A stretch of DNA of 64,000 nucleotides from the NCBI RefSeq assembly GCF_021172045.1, contig NZ_CP087164.1, forward strand, positions 868,001 through 932,000. The letters are read 5' to 3'. The DNA is from Capillimicrobium parvum (GTDB taxonomy: Bacteria; Actinomycetota; Thermoleophilia; Solirubrobacterales; Solirubrobacteraceae). A program made the translations under genes and the position numbers. The notes under the pieces were generated by a model that did not search any database, had not been told where the DNA came from, and saw only the letters and a program-made list of their open reading frames with translations. Of this stretch, positions 62,280 through 64,000 are shown in pieces; positions within the stretch are counted from its first letter, which is position 1, and each line of letters begins with the position of its first letter.

Positions 62280-63401
62280 TCAGTTGACCGTGGCGGGGTG
62301 AGCAGGCAGCTCGTCAAGGTTTTTTTCCGCGCGCTTGATGGCATCGTCCTGATGCGGTTGGAGATCCATGTACGCCATGGCGCTGAAGACCGCGGTGAAC
62401 GGGTCCTCGACACGCTCTTGCGTGCCGAGCAGCTCCTCCATGACCGCCACGCCGCAGAACGGCACATGGGCCGAGGAGTACCCGCCCTCGTGGATGAGGA
62501 CGAGCCGGCCGTCGCAGACCTCGGCGGTGACGTCGAGCAGGATCCGCGCCATCCGCGCGAAGCCGGGGCTGGTGACACCCATGACCGCGAACGGGTCGCA
62601 CATGCTCGCGTCGAACCCCGAGGCGACGAGCACGACGTCGGGGCGGAAGCGCCGGATCGCCGGCGCGACGACGCGCTCCAGCGCCGCCTCGTACGCGCCG
62701 TTGCCCGAGCCCGGCGGCAGCGGGACGTTCAGGGTTGTGCCGACGCCGTCGCCTACGCCGGTGTCGGCGACCTGCCCCGAATCGACGGGGTAGAGGTTGT
62801 CCTGGTGCAGCGAGATGGCGAGGACCGTGGCGTCTTCGTAAAACGCATGCTCGGTCCCGTTGCCGTGGTGCACGTCCCAGTCGACGATGGCGACGCGCTC
62901 GGCGCCGAGCACCTCACGCGCGTGGAGTCCGGCCAGCGCGGTGTTGCCGAAGATGCAGAAGCCGCGTCCGAGGTCGCGCTCGGCGTGATGCCCAGGAGGT
63001 CGCACCAGCGCGTACGCGTTGTCGACGTCGCCTCGCATGACCGCCTCGGTGGCCGTCATCGCGCCGCCCGCCGCGAGAGCCGCGACCTCGTAGCCGTTGG
63101 CGCCGAACGGGGCGAGCTCGCCGCCATCGCCTCCGCCTGCCGCGCTGAGGTCCTTGATCCGTTGTACGTACTCGGGCGTGTGCAGCCGCAGGATCTCCTC
63201 GTCCGTGGCGGGACGGGCCTTGAGCTCGACGCATTGGTCGAGGAGGCCGGTGACGTCGAGCAGGTTACGGAAGCGGCGCTTGGTCGCCGGGCTCTCCCCG
63301 TGCATCTCGGGCTCGATGAGCCCGCCGGCCGACATGAAGCCCGACCCCGTGCCCGTGTCATGCCAGGCGTATCGCTCGTCCCAGAGGAATCCGGTGGTCA
63401 T
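62280..63401 (-). CDS. Class II histone-deacetylase-like acetylpolyamine amidohydrolase
   Basis: The 373-residue zinc hydrolase has RPPGHHAERDLGRGFCIFGN (catalytic His pair), VDWDVHHGNGTEHAF (zinc Asp and His), ASGFDASMCDP (second zinc Asp) and HEGGYSSAHVPFC (transition-state residue). The class II layout and extra loop are shared with bacterial acetylpolyamine deacetylases. Deacetylated polyamines or other amines would be substrates for the neighbouring amine oxidase, so the two may form a polyamine-use module. The genes are convergent, with 59 bp between stops. Confidence 0.9.
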   Translation of the reverse strand: MTTGFLWDERYAWHDTGTGSGFMSAGGLIEPEMHGESPATKRRFRNLLDVTGLLDQCVELKARPATDEEILRLHTPEYVQRIKDLSAAGGGDGGELAPFGANGYEVAALAAGGAMTATEAVMRGDVDNAYALVRPPGHHAERDLGRGFCIFGNTALAGLHAREVLGAERVAIVDWDVHHGNGTEHAFYEDATVLAISLHQDNLYPVDSGQVADTGVGDGVGTTLNVPLPPGSGNGAYEAALERVVAPAIRRFRPDVVLVASGFDASMCDPFAVMGVTSPGFARMARILLDVTAEVCDGRLVLIHEGGYSSAHVPFCGVAVMEELLGTQERVEDPFTAVFSAMAYMDLQPHQDDAIKRAEKNLDELPAHPATVN

Positions 63402-63559
63402 GCGCGCGAGTGTCCCCGTGCCCTCGAACGCGCGATACCGCGTCGCTGCGGGAGCCTTGGAGCAATCACAAGGCGTGCAGCCGGTCTAGAAGATCGAGAA
63501 CACGCTGGCGGCCGGGTTGGTACGCGCGCCCGCCGACCCGGCCTCGGGCGATCGCCGCC

Positions 63560-63710
63560 GGCGGGGCCGTTCATCGTCGACGCGTTCAGCGGGATGATCG
63601 TCGGCTGGCGCGTCGCGGGCCACATGCGCAGCCCGATGGTCCTCGACGCGATCGAGATGGCCCGCTGGAACCGCGGCCCGCCCCGTGGCACCGAGGGTAT
63701 TCGCTCCGGC
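63560..63710 (+). mobile_element. IS3-family transposase (rve core) fragment
   Basis: The stretch GPFIVDAFSGMIVGWRVAGH then MRSPMVLDAIEMARWNRG is the DDE integrase core of IS3-type OrfB (typically F.IDAFSR.IVGWR). Upstream and downstream parts are absent or shifted in frame; no terminal repeat seen. Confidence 0.65.
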
Positions 63711-63794
63711 GCAGCTCGCACCGTACCCCGCCAGGGCCGCGGTGTGTCCTTCGCCTAGCCGTCCTCCTCCGGCGCCACCCGAGAGGAGGGCCGC

Positions 63795-64000
63795 ATGGCT
63801 AGAAGGTCCACGGGCGGCGTGGTGAGAAGCAGACGCGCCGCGGAACGTCGTACGCGATGCGCTTCGGGCGTTTGGCGTTCGGCAGTACATGGAGCTTGGC
63901 TACGCGTCCGATGGCTGGTCGCGGAAGCGGGCTGAGAACGAGCTCACCTACGTCCTCGAGAAGGTGCGACGTGGCTAGTGGCAGCCGCCAGCCGAGCCGG
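63795..64000 (+). pseudogene. N-terminal part of a phage integrase, broken, runs off the edge
   Basis: ATG 63795 follows GAGGAGGG. Within a few codons the coherent sequence shifts to frame 2 (HGRRGEKQTRRGTSYAMRF) and near 63863 to frame 1 (RAFGVRQYMELGYASDGWSR with AENELTYVLEKVRRG). This is the arm-type DNA-binding start of actinobacterial tyrosine integrases, where family members continue with RRG.W.PP. Here TAG at 63976 interrupts, yet WQPPAEP follows in the same frame. Two indels and one nonsense codon imply a dead gene; the catalytic domain is outside the window. Confidence 0.6.

Overview
The window is very GC-rich, codes on both strands, and has many four-base start/stop overlaps (ATGA, GTGA), frequent GTG starts and long spurious antisense reading frames. 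Together with kynA/ridA, a haemolysin-type repeat protein, an F420-type luciferase-like oxidoreductase, GntR regulators and actinobacterial-style tyrosine integrases, this suggests a soil actinobacterium. My best guess is the Thermoleophilia/Solirubrobacterales; this is inference, since no rRNA is present.

Layout: (1) 1-13.3 kb is housekeeping and stress: the 3' end of glcF, an alpha/beta hydrolase, a beta-carbonic anhydrase, a tetR/DUF2867 pair with a clear operator, kynA-ridA, a copper operon (copZ, a His/Met-rich exported protein, copA) behind CsoR-like palindromes, a secreted RTX-like repeat protein, a PLP decarboxylase and a greA-like gene. (2) 13.3-31.9 kb holds ftsH with a micro-protein, a probable nitric-oxide response group (Cys-rich HTH regulator, ric, polytopic haem/NO-type membrane protein), a cytochrome oxidase operon (coxB, coxA, small membrane protein, ferredoxin), a NarL-type two-component pair, an SQR-like flavoprotein with a GH15 glucosidase, a ferredoxin reductase, a 1-Cys peroxiredoxin facing a MarR regulator, and ald facing an Lrp regulator. 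(3) 32.0-52.6 kb is a large catabolic locus: a complete ribose-type ABC importer, two GntR regulators, an Asp/Glu/hydantoin racemase, two hydantoinase/oxoprolinase A-B pairs, two M20 hydrolases, a FAH-family enzyme, an aminotransferase and an LLM flavin oxidoreductase. These fit uptake of a cyclic ureide or lactam, racemisation, ATP-dependent ring opening, decarbamoylation or deacylation, and transamination to a keto acid. (4) 52.6-64 kb is an accessory island. It starts at a 42-nt 3' fragment of a tRNA-Val (CAC), a classic attachment-site scar. It carries decayed mobile DNA (SRA/YDG nuclease relic, IS21-, IS256- and IS3-type transposase relics, two broken tyrosine integrases), a run of tiny overlapping phage-like genes, and a few intact cargo genes: a beta-helix exported protein, a VOC protein, a copper amine oxidase and an acetylpolyamine amidohydrolase. 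The second integrase relic runs off the right edge, so the intact tRNA-Val probably lies just beyond.

No rRNA, intact tRNA, CRISPR array or replication origin was seen. Start codons were moved from the longest possible frame wherever a Shine-Dalgarno sequence, a stop/start overlap or family alignment favoured another; alternatives are given.
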